Origin: Mytilisepta virgata
Taxonomy: Eukaryota; Mollusca; Bivalvia; Mytilida; Mytilidae
NCBI GenBank assembly: GCA_028015205.1
Contig: CM051516.1
Location: 52,952,230 to 53,016,229, forward strand
Length of the DNA stretch: 64,000 nucleotides
Direction of reading: 5' to 3'
Notes under the pieces: generated by a model
Databases searched by the model: none
What the model was told of the DNA's origin: nothing
The model's input: the letters and a program-made list of their open reading frames with translations, nothing else
Part shown: piece by piece, positions 23,301 to 34,592 of the stretch
How positions within the stretch are numbered: position 1 is the first letter of the stretch
Layout of the letters: the number at the start of each line of letters is the position of its first letter
Program-made: the position numbers and the translations under genes

Positions 23301-25929
23301 AATTATATGAATTAGTTCCAAAATGTCGAATTTTGACATTTTTAATGGTTAGCTCAGTCCAAAGTGAGGTAATATTTGCGAATGATACACTAGGATCTTC
23401 AGTTAATGCTAGGTGCAGCACTGGGCCACAGGCACTAGACGTTCTATCAATAATAGTAAAATATGGACAATGGGAAGAAAATAGTGTCAATGTGTATAAA
23501 AAAAATTACAAAGACTAATTTACTTATTTGAGATTTATACCTCAAAAGAAATGTTTTTCCAGTTCCACACTGACCGGTCAATATTATATTATGCCCCTAA
23601 AAGGCTATATCAAGAGCAAACTGTTGCTTTTCTGTCAACTGGATATTGCCCGCCAATTTTCGTTAAGTAAATTACCTCCCCTTAATATGCTAATATTCTG
23701 TGGGGAATGGCGGTTTACCTCTATCGGTTTCCTCCTATCTGTGATAGTTTGCGAGATATAAAATAAAATATAAAAGTGTCAAGGGCACTAACCCCTATAA
23801 ATTGTCGCTGTACGGACTCGAACCCAATGAGTTCAATATGCACCTTGACAATCTAAACATTTTTCTCAATACCTTTTATCAGCTATCTTTTACGGTTTAT
23901 GAGACTAAAGTTTTTGAAATCTGATGAACATTGGTGCAAGTCTCAGATCTCTACAAATAACCGTCTATGAGTTTCGACTATTTACGTGTTCTGTTAAATA
24001 TTCAAGGGCCAATAACTCCTATAAGGGGTTGATATACTGATTTGACTAAAACACGACAAAGTTGCGTCTTGACAAGATGAACATTTTTCTCTATACATTT
24101 AATCAGCTATCTTTTATCGTTTTCGAGACAGAGTGGTAACAAGGATTTAGGTCAGGGGTCAAGTTTGACCTTGAAATTTGACCTTAAGGTCAATTTCAAG
24201 GTCATGACCTTTGATAGTCATGGGTGGAAGTCCCAAGTCTCTACGACTAACCGTTCATGACTTTTGAACCTTAAGGTTTTCGGTTCACTGTTCAAGGGGA
24301 AGTAACTCCTTTCGGTTTACCTCTATCTGTCTCGGTTTCCGTGATAGAGCGGTAACAAGGTTGAGGATGTTCGGGCAGATAACTCTGTATCGATAAAGAT
24401 TTCGTATTCGCAGGGTCTGTCCAGAATGTGGTTTAACATTCCGAACCATCCTGCAAAATATCATTTCTATATGTCGCGAAATAAAAAAATTTCTGGACTG
24501 CAATCTTTGCGGAAAAGACGAAAAATAATAATAATCAGACGAATTACAATAAGGTCTTTCCGTTGGAAACGGGAAAGATCTTACAAATTTAGTGCAGTGG
24601 TGAATTTTTTTATAGTCAGAGAGCAACGGTGTCTTGGAGATACAACTCATGGGGTTTATTGAGTTAAAGTCTTTTATACATGGACTGAGACTTTATATTT
24701 GTATATGTTATACAGAGCGAAAGAGATTGCTCAGCCCATGTGTAAATGACTTCAATTTTACACCAACATGAATTATTCTAATAGAACACATCATTTGAAT
24801 TGTCCTATATATGTGTAATTGATATAATTTGTAAGTTATATTTATCATTATAAAATACGGGTATAGTGGTGTATCTACGTAGTGTATGACTACGTGATAG
24901 GGAATATATAGCACGGATACAGTGGAGGGTGTAATTTTCTACGTTATATATGACATTTTATAGCACGGTTACAGGGTGGCTGTAATTTTTGACGTTATAT
25001 AGCACGGGTATAGTGATGGGTGTCATTATTGACGTTATACTGCACGAGTACAGTGGTGACTGTAATTTATGACATTATATTTGTTCTTATATAGGACGGG
25101 AACAGTGGTGGATGTAATTTATGAAATTATATTTGTTATTATATAGCACGGGTACAGAAGTGGATGTAATTTATGACGTTCTATTTGTCAATGTATAGCA
25201 CGGGTACAGTGGTGGATGTAATTTATGACGTTCTATTTCTCATTATATAGGACGGGTACAGTGGTGGATGTAATTTATGACGTTCTATTTGTCATTATAT
25301 AGCACTGGTACAGTGATGGATGTAATTTTTGACGTTATATTTGTCAATATATAGCACGGGTACAGTGGTGGATGTAATTTTTGACGTTATATTTGTCAAT
25401 ATATAGCACGGGTACAGTAGTGGGTGTAATTTATGACGTTCTATTTGTCATCATATAGCACGGGTACAGTGGTGGATGTAATTTATGACGTTCTATTTGT
25501 CATTATGTACCACGAGTAAAGTGGTGGCTGTAATTTTTGACGTTATATTTGTCATTATATCGCACGGGTACAGTGGTGGATGCAATTTCCAACGTTACAC
25601 AAGTCAAAGGACTTCACACTTGCAGCAACATTCTCTTGAAGAAACGTGATTTTATAATTGAAGCTATGTTCTACAAATGATTTGAGAAATATTGTTTAAG
25701 ATAACTTTAACATATTAAAAAAATAATTACCGTTATTTCCTTTGATTATTGTTTTCCAGTAAACTTCAAGATGCAACTGTAACCTTGCCTTTTTCCTTGG
25801 TTTGTATGTGGACAACAGACATAGTGGGCAATGGAATGACATGTAGTCATCATTGCAACAGTCGTTACATTTTTTCAGTTTACTCTCTAAATGTTCATAT
25901 GATTGGAAAGTAAATTCTTCCATCACCAT
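20212..25929 (-). CDS. Zinc-finger-type gene of unit A, damaged (nonsense codon and frameshift)
   Basis: Minus-strand exons: 25929-25731, 22873-21672, 20715-20602, 20379-20212. Exons 1 and 2 join in phase 1, and exons 3 and 4 join in phase 0. The junction between exons 2 and 3 does not fit (phase 1 against 0), so an exon is missing or the two halves are different genes. The N-terminal part carries cysteine/histidine pairs of zinc-finger type. I do not recognise the C-terminal part. A TGA at 22812-22814 stands where a zinc-binding Cys is expected, and a 10-nt T run (21974-21983) breaks the frame. It is either a recent pseudogene or carries assembly errors. Unit B lacks this gene. Function unknown. 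Confidence 0.5.
20602..20715 (-). CDS. Exon of unknown protein (38 codons)
   Basis: TTATTTTAG acceptor, GTAAGT donor, phase 0 at both ends. It encodes ILKCMLKCAQEWVEGIPNY, then VVFLGIDVCRFLRSGLI, a mix of helical and hydrophobic residues with no repeats. It joins in frame to 20379-20212. Family not recognised. Confidence 0.6.
21672..22873 (-). pseudogene. Zinc-finger-type gene exon 2, with stop codon and 1-nt frameshift
   Basis: A strong acceptor (TGCTTTTCTTTTGTAG) opens the exon in phase 1, in frame with exon 1. It reads YSVICHLQHDDITTRHFH, then TGA (22812-22814), then TCCGKIIKKKENIVAHLRKC, a C2HC/UBZ-like finger whose first Cys would fall at the TGA. The long middle part is Ser/Thr/Lys/Arg-rich and of unknown fold. 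At the T run complementary to 21974-21983 the frame shifts; the second frame continues with LLMKATNRTLQ and MHCHKC and ends in a GTAACC donor. An 11-T run would make the exon 1,203 nt and phase-consistent. Confidence 0.55.
23040..24590. repeat. Hairpin-ended dispersed repeat (zinc-finger-type gene intron)
   Basis: Contains repeated caagtctctac and gaccttgaaatttgacc blocks, then cagataactctgt and tcgcagggtc, also found near 12,450-12,510 and 14,515-14,560, and ends with a hairpin at 24,551-24,582. ORFs inside (24,285-24,650 and 24,426-24,662) are not convincing. Confidence 0.65.
24850..25600. repeat. 52-bp minisatellite
   Basis: About 14 tandem copies of a 52-bp unit with the core agcacgggtacagtggtgg and tgacgtt(c/a)tatttgtcat, nearly regular in spacing. 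It lies just 3' of the start exon 25731-25929 of the zinc-finger-type gene, inside its first intron. Not found in units B or C. Confidence 0.85.
25731..25929 (-). CDS. Zinc-finger-type gene exon 1 (start exon)
   Basis: ATG opens MVMEEFTFQSYEHLESKL, followed by KKCNDCCNDD and MSFHCPLCLLSTYKPRKKAR, then LQLHLEVYW. The FHCPLC...LHL arrangement resembles the first half of a C2H2-type finger. The exon is 66 codons plus one base and ends at GTAATT. Confidence 0.6.
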
Positions 25930-26109
25930 GTTTTGTTAAATTAATTATGTAAGGTGTTCATATTGCTATTGATTTTTTGGACTGTCCTTTCCTGTCATGT
26001 TTGGTTTGTTGTTAATTTCATTTTGTGGGTAATATCTTTGTAGCATTAATTTCTTTTATACTGTTCTGTTATGATTTTGATCTTGTGAACTTTCTCACTG
26101 TCGTATTGC

Positions 26110-27320
26110 TTCAGTATCTCTTTGCTGATATTTGGTTTTTACAGAAACCACTGAAATATGTATACATAATGTACTGGTGTTTACAGAAACAGCTACATTA
26201 TGTTAACATAATGCATCTGTGTTTACAAAAACCACTGATATATCCATATATAATTTATCGGTGTTGACAGAAACCACTGAAATATGCATATATAATGTAT
26301 TGGTGTTGACAGAAACCACTAAAAAATTTATATATAATTCATCGGTGTTGACAGAAACCACTGAAATGTGCATATATAATGAATCGATGTTGATAGAAAG
26401 CATTGAAATATGTATATATAATTTATCGGTGTTGACATAAACCACTGAAATGTGTATATATAATGTATCGGTGTTTACAGAAACCACTGTGGTGGCTGTA
26501 ATTTTTGACGTTATATGAAATATGTATATATAATTTATCGGTGTTTACAGAAACAACTGATATGTGTATATATAATGTATCGTTGTTTACAGAAACTAAA
26601 ATATGTATATGTAATGTATCGGTGTTTACAGACACCACTGAAATATGTATATATAATTTATCGGTGTTGACAGAAATCACTGAAATATGTATATATATTA
26701 TGTATCAGTGTTTACAGAAACCACTAAAATATGTATATATAATGTATCGGTGTTTATAGAAACCCCTGACATGTGTACATACAATGTATCGGTGTTGACA
26801 GAAACCACTGAAATGCGTATATATAATGAATCGATGTTGACACAATCCACTGAAATATGTACGTATAATGTATCGGTGTTTACAGAAACCACTGAAATAT
26901 GTATCTATATAATGTATCGGTGTTTAAGAAACCACTGACATATGTATATATAATGTATCGATGTTGACAGAAACCACTGAAATATGTATATATAATGTAT
27001 CGGTGTTTAAGGAAATCACTGAAATATGTATATATAATTTATTGATGTTTACAGAAACCACTGACATGTGTATATATAATGTATCGTTGTTTACAGAAAT
27101 TGAAATATGTATATATAATATATCCGTGTTTACATAAACACTGAATATGTATATAAAATGTATCGGTGTTTACAGAAACCACTGAAATATGTATATTTAA
27201 TGTACCGGTGTTTACAGAAACCACTGAAATATGTTTATATAATGTATCGATGTTGACAGAAACCACTGAAATATGTATATAGTAATGTATCATTGTTTAC
27301 AGAAACTGAAATATGAATAT
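26110..27320. repeat. 42-bp minisatellite, long allele-like copy (unit A)
   Basis: About 28 copies of a 42-bp unit (core gtttacagaaaccactgaa, atatgtatatataatgtatc). The period is a multiple of three, so both strands have several open frames of repeated 14-residue units; these are not genes. A 29-bp foreign piece lies at 26,488-26,516. Confidence 0.85.
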
Positions 27321-28019
27321 ATATTGTAACATTAAAAATATACATTAATATATTATTTTAAAATAACCTCTTTTTAAAATTCTAAAATTACGATGTATCA
27401 AGAAACAGTTAAAATGGTAATCGAGTAATAATAGTTTTAGTAATGATATTTTACTGAAGAATTCCCGTCCCCTTCAAATGAATGACAAGACTATATATTT
27501 GACAACGTTTAATGTATTAAAGAATGTAATGCATTAGAAATTGAGGGTTAACAATAAATATTCAAATAACTTCTAGATTATCAAATATAATCAAATTTAG
27601 ATTTTTTACAGAGGGAAGTTCTCCCTGCAAGACCGGAACTCACGCTGTTGAAACTATTTTCTCGGTTGAAGACAACGGTTGCCGATGTAAGACACTTATG
27701 TGGAATATCCTTGTCTTACATCGCGTGACACAAAACGTAAAGTCGCAGTATATTTCGTCGAGGTCATAATGTCAAAACGCCAAGACACCATCAGCTTTCC
27801 AGGATCTGGACTGAAAATTTCAAAAAGAAATTGTTTATAAAAAGAAAACTAATACATGTTTTAAATTCAAATTTTATACTTTTTGGTATAAAACCAAATT
27901 GCGTATGATTTTTTCGATTATGATGTTAGTTTTTTTCTTGAATCCATCATTTTGTAACAAGATTTTTTCCATCATGGCGGCCATTCTTATTTACAGTCTA
28001 TTTCTTTAATTTTTTACGG

Positions 28020-28065
28020 TCATACAGCGAGATGATTCACGGTCCTAAATCATCTCGCTGTATGA
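28020..28065. repeat. Perfect 18-bp-stem hairpin
   Basis: 28,020-28,037 and 28,048-28,065 are exact reverse complements (tcatacagcgagatgatt) around a 10-nt loop. The unit C paralogue (51,530-51,690) is about 100 bp longer there and lacks the perfect stem. Confidence 0.85.
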
Positions 28066-28550
28066 ATGATAGTTATAGTCTTACATCACGTGACTCAAAA
28101 CGTCACATCACAGTACATTTCGTCGACGTCATAATGTAAAAACGTCAAGAAAATACCAAATTTCCCGTATGGATTAAAAATTTCAAAAAGAAGTTGCTTA
28201 TAAATAAAAACTACTACATAATTCTCTCACTTACAATTTAGTTTCAAGTTTTATACTTTTAGTATAAAACTAAAATTGCGTATGATCTTTCCGATTATGA
28301 TATTAAAATTTCTCTTAAATCCCGCATTTTCTGTCATGGCAGCCATTCTCACTTCCCATTTATTTCTTTGAATTTTTTTCCCTCTGTAATGAGAGAAAAT
28401 TTATCATTCATACAGAAAGATGAAGGATATGGTAATTACAACCTCGAGATCACATTTTTTTATTGTCAGACACTCGGCAAGGCTAGTATTTGACAGAAAA
28501 ATGTGACCGCTCTGGTGGAATTTCCCTATCCTACATCTCTCTGAATGAAA

Positions 28551-28601
28551 GATAGTTATAGTCTTACATGTGTTAATGTCACATGTAAGACTATAACTAT
28601 C
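28551..28601. repeat. Perfect 22-bp-stem hairpin
   Basis: 28,551-28,572 and 28,580-28,601 are exact reverse complements (left arm gatagttatagtcttacat then gtg) around a 7-nt loop. Paralogues near 370-400 and 52,130-52,170 have only the left arm, so the right arm is a local inverted insertion. Confidence 0.88.
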
Positions 28602-29142
28602 GAATGTCAGTGTAACGTCAAGATAAACGCACATAATGTATTTTTGTGAGAATATGGTATTTGACATGTTCTTTTGTCACCAATCTAATTAAGATTTTTA
28701 ACTCTACCAGATCTATTGAAATGATACAGTTGAAAAGATAAAAATGTACGTCGAGAAAGTATCCAATATAACAAACATGAATAAATTCGGATATTAGATA
28801 TCATCATTAATCCATAGAAACGACGGTATAGTTGATGTAAAAAATGATAAAGACTCGTTTCTTCACAACGAAAGTGTACAATTTTCATTTCATCTATACA
28901 TTAATTGATTGTTTGCATGTCTAAAATAAAAAATATCATCATTCTGATCTATACAAATAAAGGCTAGTTTCATACCGGATTTGACATGGCGGGTGTTCTG
29001 CAGGAAGCAACGACTGCCTACTCTTCCGGAACACCTGAGTCTACCCTCGGTTTTTTGGAGGGGTCAATTTTTGTTCATATGTTTTTAGTTTTAATTGTAG
29101 AGCATGTACTTCTTGAACTTAAATTGCTTTAGTTTACTTCAG

Positions 29143-29259
29143 TTTAATGTTTTTTTTATATGGGTACACACGTAAAGATAGAAAAGTGTGCTATGGATGG
29201 AAGTGAAAGACAGGTTATTGTTTCGAAAGACATAAACTGGCCTAATGGTCTGGCTATAG
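29143..29259 (+). pseudogene. Relic of a plus-strand LRP-like blade exon (unit B)
   Basis: This is the paralogue of 1009-1128. It preserves THVKIEKCAMDGSERQVIVS and WPNGLAIG before a GTAATA donor, but the exon is 117 nt instead of 119, so the start of the blade is out of frame. The following intron sequence (29260-29580) reappears inverted at 55190-56240. Confidence 0.7.
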
Positions 29260-30250
29260 GTAATAATGTACTTCAAAAGTATAAGCCGTTCCTCCTTCAT
29301 ACACAAATTATATACATGTAAACTTTGTAATGATGTTACAGGGATTACAACTTGAAGAATAGAATATTCTTTTAAGTAATCGAATGAGACAAATCAAATA
29401 CTACTTCAAATAAATAACAATATAATGTGTCATAATGATATAAGCAAGTCAACACTTCTCAAAAATATGTAAAAAAAACTACCACTGCATATGTCTATCA
29501 AGATCAAAATGATGAAAGTATTACGTAAGATTTCAACTGCCAACGTTTACCTTATATGGAGTGTTCCTGTTTAGTCCAGTGTGATTATATTTCTCGTGTT
29601 TTAACAAAATTTTACTTTAACATAGGATAATGTTCTTTACTGACTTGGGTTACTTGTCAGAAGGGAGGATTGTTTGAATGAAATTACAAATAAACTACCT
29701 TGCTTGTTTATTTTTGGGATAATTAAATGTAAAACGAATAAATTCTACATACTATATATGTATATAAAAAGGATATTAATGTACGTCAACTGGAAAACTG
29801 TGAACTTGCATCATATACATGTATAAGTTTAGAACACATACATGGGGTAATCGACATTTATCAATTTACTGTTACAATATAAGAGTATATGAAAATTAGG
29901 GAGTTTCTCTATCTTGAACAGCTTTACATTTTAAAGTCAATTTGGCATTTGAATTTGCTCGGTATAGTTTTGGCTTTGAATAATTTAAGCCTTGACCACC
30001 AACGATGAGTATAAATCGACGAAATGGGCAAATCTTGTACATCCAATTGATGTGAATAATATCCCAAAATATTTATTTACCAAAGACTTTTGCACACATT
30101 GGTGCAAGAGACCATCATAGGCATGTGTGGTTGTGAAATGTTTTAACCGCCGTTGGATATCTGACGTGCATTTGCAATAGATAAGTAAACATTAACTGAA
30201 AATAAAAGGAATAGAAAAATTAACTGATTAAATAGCAAAAAAAAAACTTT

Positions 30251-30534
30251 TCAGACTTGACTGTTTTGAAACCATTTCGTCATATTTTTTCGTCCGCCAG
30301 AAGGCAGTCTGGTGAAAGTCTCAATAGACAATAGAAATTTCTCTACTTTGAGCATATATATTGTAAAATTTACAGGATCAAACCATGTGGAATTGTCCAT
30401 AAAACGTTTTGTACCGAATTGAGGTTGATGTACACGAGAAAATAGGTCGTGCAATAATGGAATATGATAAATAAAATAAGGTTGTGGCAATAAAACAGAC
30501 TGACCTATGCAAAAAGTAGAATATTTGAAGCTTA
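30251..30534 (-). CDS. Possible terminal exon of unknown protein
   Basis: A good acceptor (TTTTGTCTTCAG) opens a phase-1 frame of about 94 codons ending in TGA: FKYSTFCIGQSVLLPQPYFI, HQPQFGTKRFMDNSTWFDPV, TIYMLKVEKFLLSIETF, then WFQNSQV. No frame interruption. No paralogue in unit A or C and no upstream exon found. Family not recognised; it could be part of a transposable element. Confidence 0.3.
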
Positions 30535-31217
30535 CTGAAGACAAAACAAGTAAGCCAAATTTGTATCAGGGCGATGATTCCTTGATACTTTTGTGAAAGT
30601 TACATTTAAGGTATCAATTCCAAACACGTACCAAAATCGGAATTGTTTTTACAAAATGTTTATTCTAGCCAATATTAATGGTGCAAGATCAATTGATACA
30701 ATAATACTTTGTGTTTTTTTTTTGAAACTGCAAGTGTTTTTCGGGAATATTTCAAATTTTTCTTTAAAATGAAAGTAAAATGTATTACACTACCTCTTGT
30801 TTTCAATAGTCGTAATGAATTAGTGTAGTTTCTATTGCTAAAATGCCCCAAATATTTTCGGAAGATGATTTTCCAATTTTTGTGTGCATTTCATTGATTT
30901 TTGCATCATATATGACGTCACCACAAATAAACGAGACGTTGCAGAATATGTAAGTATTTTTTTCGAAAGTTTGTTCCATGTTGACTTTTAAGACATACTG
31001 ATTGATTTTTTAAACGTACATAATAGTAATGAAGTCCGGAGATTTTCATAAAGAAATCAGTTGCTGTCGTTTATGAGACACAGAGTAGTACAAGTTCAAG
31101 TAAAATATAACTAGAATCTTAATTTCGAATTTTAACAAGTTCCTTTTTCCGCATTAAAAAGCAATTGATTTATTATCAGTCTGGTCAAATATCAGACAAC
31201 TTTGTTTATGTCAACAG

Positions 31218-31361
31218 GAATCAACAGATGTGAAGAGGAAAACGTTGAATGCTCTCATCTGTGTCTGTCAGTACCTGTCTCTGCAGCAAGATTGTTGGGA
31301 TTCAGATGCACTTGTGCTGATGGTTTTCAAGAGGAGGATAAAATATATTGCATCAGGAAAG
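31218..31361 (+). CDS. Isolated plus-strand EGF-like exon of an LRP-like gene
   Basis: This 144-nt exon has a CAACAG acceptor, a GTATAC donor and phase 1 at both ends. It encodes INRCEEENVECSHLCLSVPV, GFRCTCADGFQEEDKIYC, six cysteines in EGF spacing and open throughout. No intact blade exon was found between it and the relic at 29143-29259, nor a following exon within 2.5 kb, so it may be a leftover of a decayed gene or part of one with distant exons. Confidence 0.65.
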
Positions 31362-33860
31362 GTATACCCTTTGTTTACATGCCATAAATGCTAGATTTTA
31401 ATATGCACAATTAAGCTTGTAATATGGTAAAACACTCGCAGCAAAGGGGGAGTGGGCAAACTATAACTGTCGTATAATGCCGCTATTCTTGTCAAACAGT
31501 AGTACCATTGCCTGTAAGAAAAAACCGTCCTGAACCACTTGATATCACTGAAACAATGGACTTTACCGTAAAAGCACAAGAATTCATACATAAACATTAA
31601 ACAGTAAGACGACAAACCACAAACTGTTGTATTACACTGGATGGTGCATTTGCTCAGCATCTTTTATGCTTCCGCTTAAGGGGGTTCAGTAGATTAAAAC
31701 AAAGGTCAAGAGATATACGAGATGCACGAAAGCATGAATATGACAGAAACAAATACTACTTAAGTAAAGGTAACTAGAAGAATGTAACACGCCAAACAAA
31801 TCAAAAATATTAAAAAAAACTTACAGCTGGATATATATTCAAAATGAGTGACGTGTTACCGAGCAATAAATATTTAATTCAAATGTTGAATTCAGCACAA
31901 TAGACAAAGAGGGATAAAAGTAACCAGAAAAGTGTAACAAAAAATTTCATCATGCTCAGTGGTGGCTGATTGTTACACTTTTAAGTAAAGAATTGAAAAG
32001 TGTTTTGCAGGTTTTTTTTTAAAATAAATTAAAATTATGATTTTAATGTAATGGCTAATGGGGGTGTAAAATACTAACATTTTGTTGACAAAACATGTGA
32101 TACTTACATTTATGTTTTTTATTCCACATTTGGTAGTACATAAGAGCAGCGGTCCCACCTTTATACATTGACGGAGAATTACTGTCGGTTTTTGTATACT
32201 TCAGTATTGCCCACAAGTACTTTTGAATTACCATTGTCGTATTGTTAATTTGTAAATAAAAGTATACGAGATAAATTGTTTAATTGTTAAAACAGAATAT
32301 GTTTTATTACCACTGATTGGATGTCTCTGAGTTCCCATGAGTACCAGAAGTTCAGTTAAGTATTTAACTATCTACTCAACTTAAGATCATATTTCAGCAT
32401 GTACTGTTATACGATTTTAAATTGATGAAAACTAAGGGAACCCTCGTGCTTAGGCCTCTCCTTCGATATCCTCTACATTTGGTCTTTTGGCAATTGAATC
32501 TGCTCCTCGGCGTTTATTCGGATATTATTTCAACGTTTGCGTACAACTGGCGATTGGTTTATCAACACAATATGCATATCATATCATAAGTTTGATATCA
32601 TAGGATATGTTTTATCACTTAAAGTAGATATTTCCATGTAATGTTAAAGTTTACAATGTGTAGTGCAGTATACAACACATTCGTTTTTTTTTCTGTCCAT
32701 AATATATAATTTCTAATCAATGTAATATCATCCATTGTTTCTTTTACAGAGTCAGGAACATTAGTAAAGGAGGAGTTATGAGTCGGACAATATAAAGTGG
32801 ATATATCAATACTACAGTCAGAAAAAAATACCAGTTTATCAAGCACTTTGTGGAAGCTTTCGTTTGAACTGCGCATTTTCGTTCAACTAAATGGTACAAA
32901 ATTTACGATTTGAGAAAACCGTGCCATATACCTATTTATATAGGATTTTACAAGTTTCAGTGGCGATTGACTTTTTTTGTTATCATCACCCTTTTTAATA
33001 TTTGTTTGTTTTGTATTTCTTTTCACATAATTGGTGGAAATTGTTTTTATTTTGTGTAACTGTGTGTCTTGTTTGTAATTATATTAATACATTCTAAGTT
33101 ATTAAAAAATCCTTCATTGTAATATTCAGTTGTGAATTTAACGAAGCACACATTTAGAAAAAAAACTAACGACAGATGCGGAATATTATAGTGCCAAACA
33201 AATGCTGCAAAAATTCGCCTTAGTGACATATCCAAATGTGGGTGGTAGCTATCACCATAAAATTCGTGTTTTTCAACGAGATTTTCTGTGTGTTATAGAG
33301 AGCAATAACAATTACCATAAAAGGCTTGTTGTATAGCCCGCGCTTTTTTACTATTCGTCAAGATTTGGTTACTCACCTGTAAAGTATTTTACTACAAGAA
33401 GAAAACAGTTAGCAGCACGTGCTACAAGTTACGACAAACAAAACTTGTTAGTTTAAACATTAAAAATACGACTTGATGCATGCTCAATTTAAACACTTTT
33501 TGTGCAAACTATATTTAAAAATGTTTGAAATTTAAATATATGATGAAAAAATGATAGATAGTCTTGAAAATAAATACATGTACATTGTAATTGTCTTGTT
33601 TGGCTGAATATGAAATTTCATTCACATTGTATGTAGAAAGGTAAGGAATAATACCCGAAATAAGTTTTGGAAATGGTTAGAAATTTTTAAAAGTTCTCTG
33701 TCAACTATTTTTCTTGATTACCTTTTGTGCCCCTTTCTATTCATTGATGACATAAATTTTATATGGAATCTGCACTTTTAATATATGTATTAATGGACAG
33801 TAAATCGATGGATTTTTTATTTAAAATTTAACTGAGGGGTTATTTTGACTTTCTTGTCAT
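31362..33860. other. Unit B-specific stretch with no recognised gene
   Basis: I see no splice-consistent coding exon after the EGF exon at 31,218-31,361. AT-rich, with short ORFs lacking recognisable motifs. Confidence 0.5.
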
Positions 33861-34410
33861 TATTAAATGTATACATGTACTACATTTTTATTTTACTTCA
33901 ACATCTGTTGAATACATGTATGTTTATCTCAGTCTACTTACATTGTTGAACAATAAGGAAAATCACGTGCAAATACAAGCCTTTTATGGTGATCGCCATT
34001 ACTCATATTTGGATACGTCACTAAGGCCGGTCTTTGCAGATTTTATTGGCACGACCATAAAAAATAAACGAGATTGCTCGCATTATTCAATTGATAACGT
34101 CACCGCACCCATACTATGACCATTTTCACGGTTTTGTGTGTAAATTCAAGAACTTACGTGTCTAAAAAATTGAAATATTTTTACTATTGTTATTGACCTG
34201 GATTGTAAGTTTAAACCTTGGTCTCTTATAATCGTTGAGCATGGTAAGTAAGTGCAACAATGTTGGGACCATCAACAAGTTTAAAAGGTGACTCTTATCG
34301 TGACCTGTTTCCGTATTATCTATAATAAACGTTCAGAGATAATAAAAATTGAATTATACTTTGTCGTTATCAACTTTGAAACTATTAGAAGGATGTTGAT
34401 ACTAAGTCAA

Positions 34411-34592
34411 AATAACAATCCAAAGATACTAATATTAGATATAGTAAATTTATACTATGCTGTATACGACGCATTTCAAGGAGTTACCTCTCATCAGCAG
34501 CATTAAAACCGAAACATTTGGATACCAAAAACCAAACTTATATTAAACATGAAGTACTCAACCAAAAATACCGAAATAGGAAGCCAAATTTC
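34411..34592. repeat. Inverted insertion of a segment also present about 2.8 kb away
   Basis: The unit A counterpart (about 2,235-2,245) runs straight through, whereas unit B contains about 180 bp matching the reverse complement of 37,201-37,395 (and 4,270-4,510 in unit A). Part of the same segment also appears at 45,010-45,065, so it could be a dispersed repeat. Confidence 0.65.

Larger units (their letters stand above)
1..29285. repeat. Tandem segmental duplication, unit A with start of unit B
   Basis: Reading the window against itself shows colinear paralogy: 1-1,145 matches 28,190-29,285 and 51,770-52,765; 1,650-10,740 matches 33,860-42,300; 14,840-16,730 matches 47,165-49,110; 25,940-29,285 matches 50,345-52,765. 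Matches are close, with scattered substitutions and small indels in introns and exons. Unit-specific blocks are 10,740-14,840 and 16,730-25,940. Confidence 0.85.

Noticed and set aside
24850..25600. Regular short repeats that could suggest a CRISPR array
   Set aside because: Units are directly contiguous without unique spacers and the genome is eukaryotic; it is a minisatellite.
26203..26938. Several overlapping open frames on both strands
   Set aside because: They are products of a 42-bp repeat whose length is a multiple of three; no splice sites or start context fit a gene.
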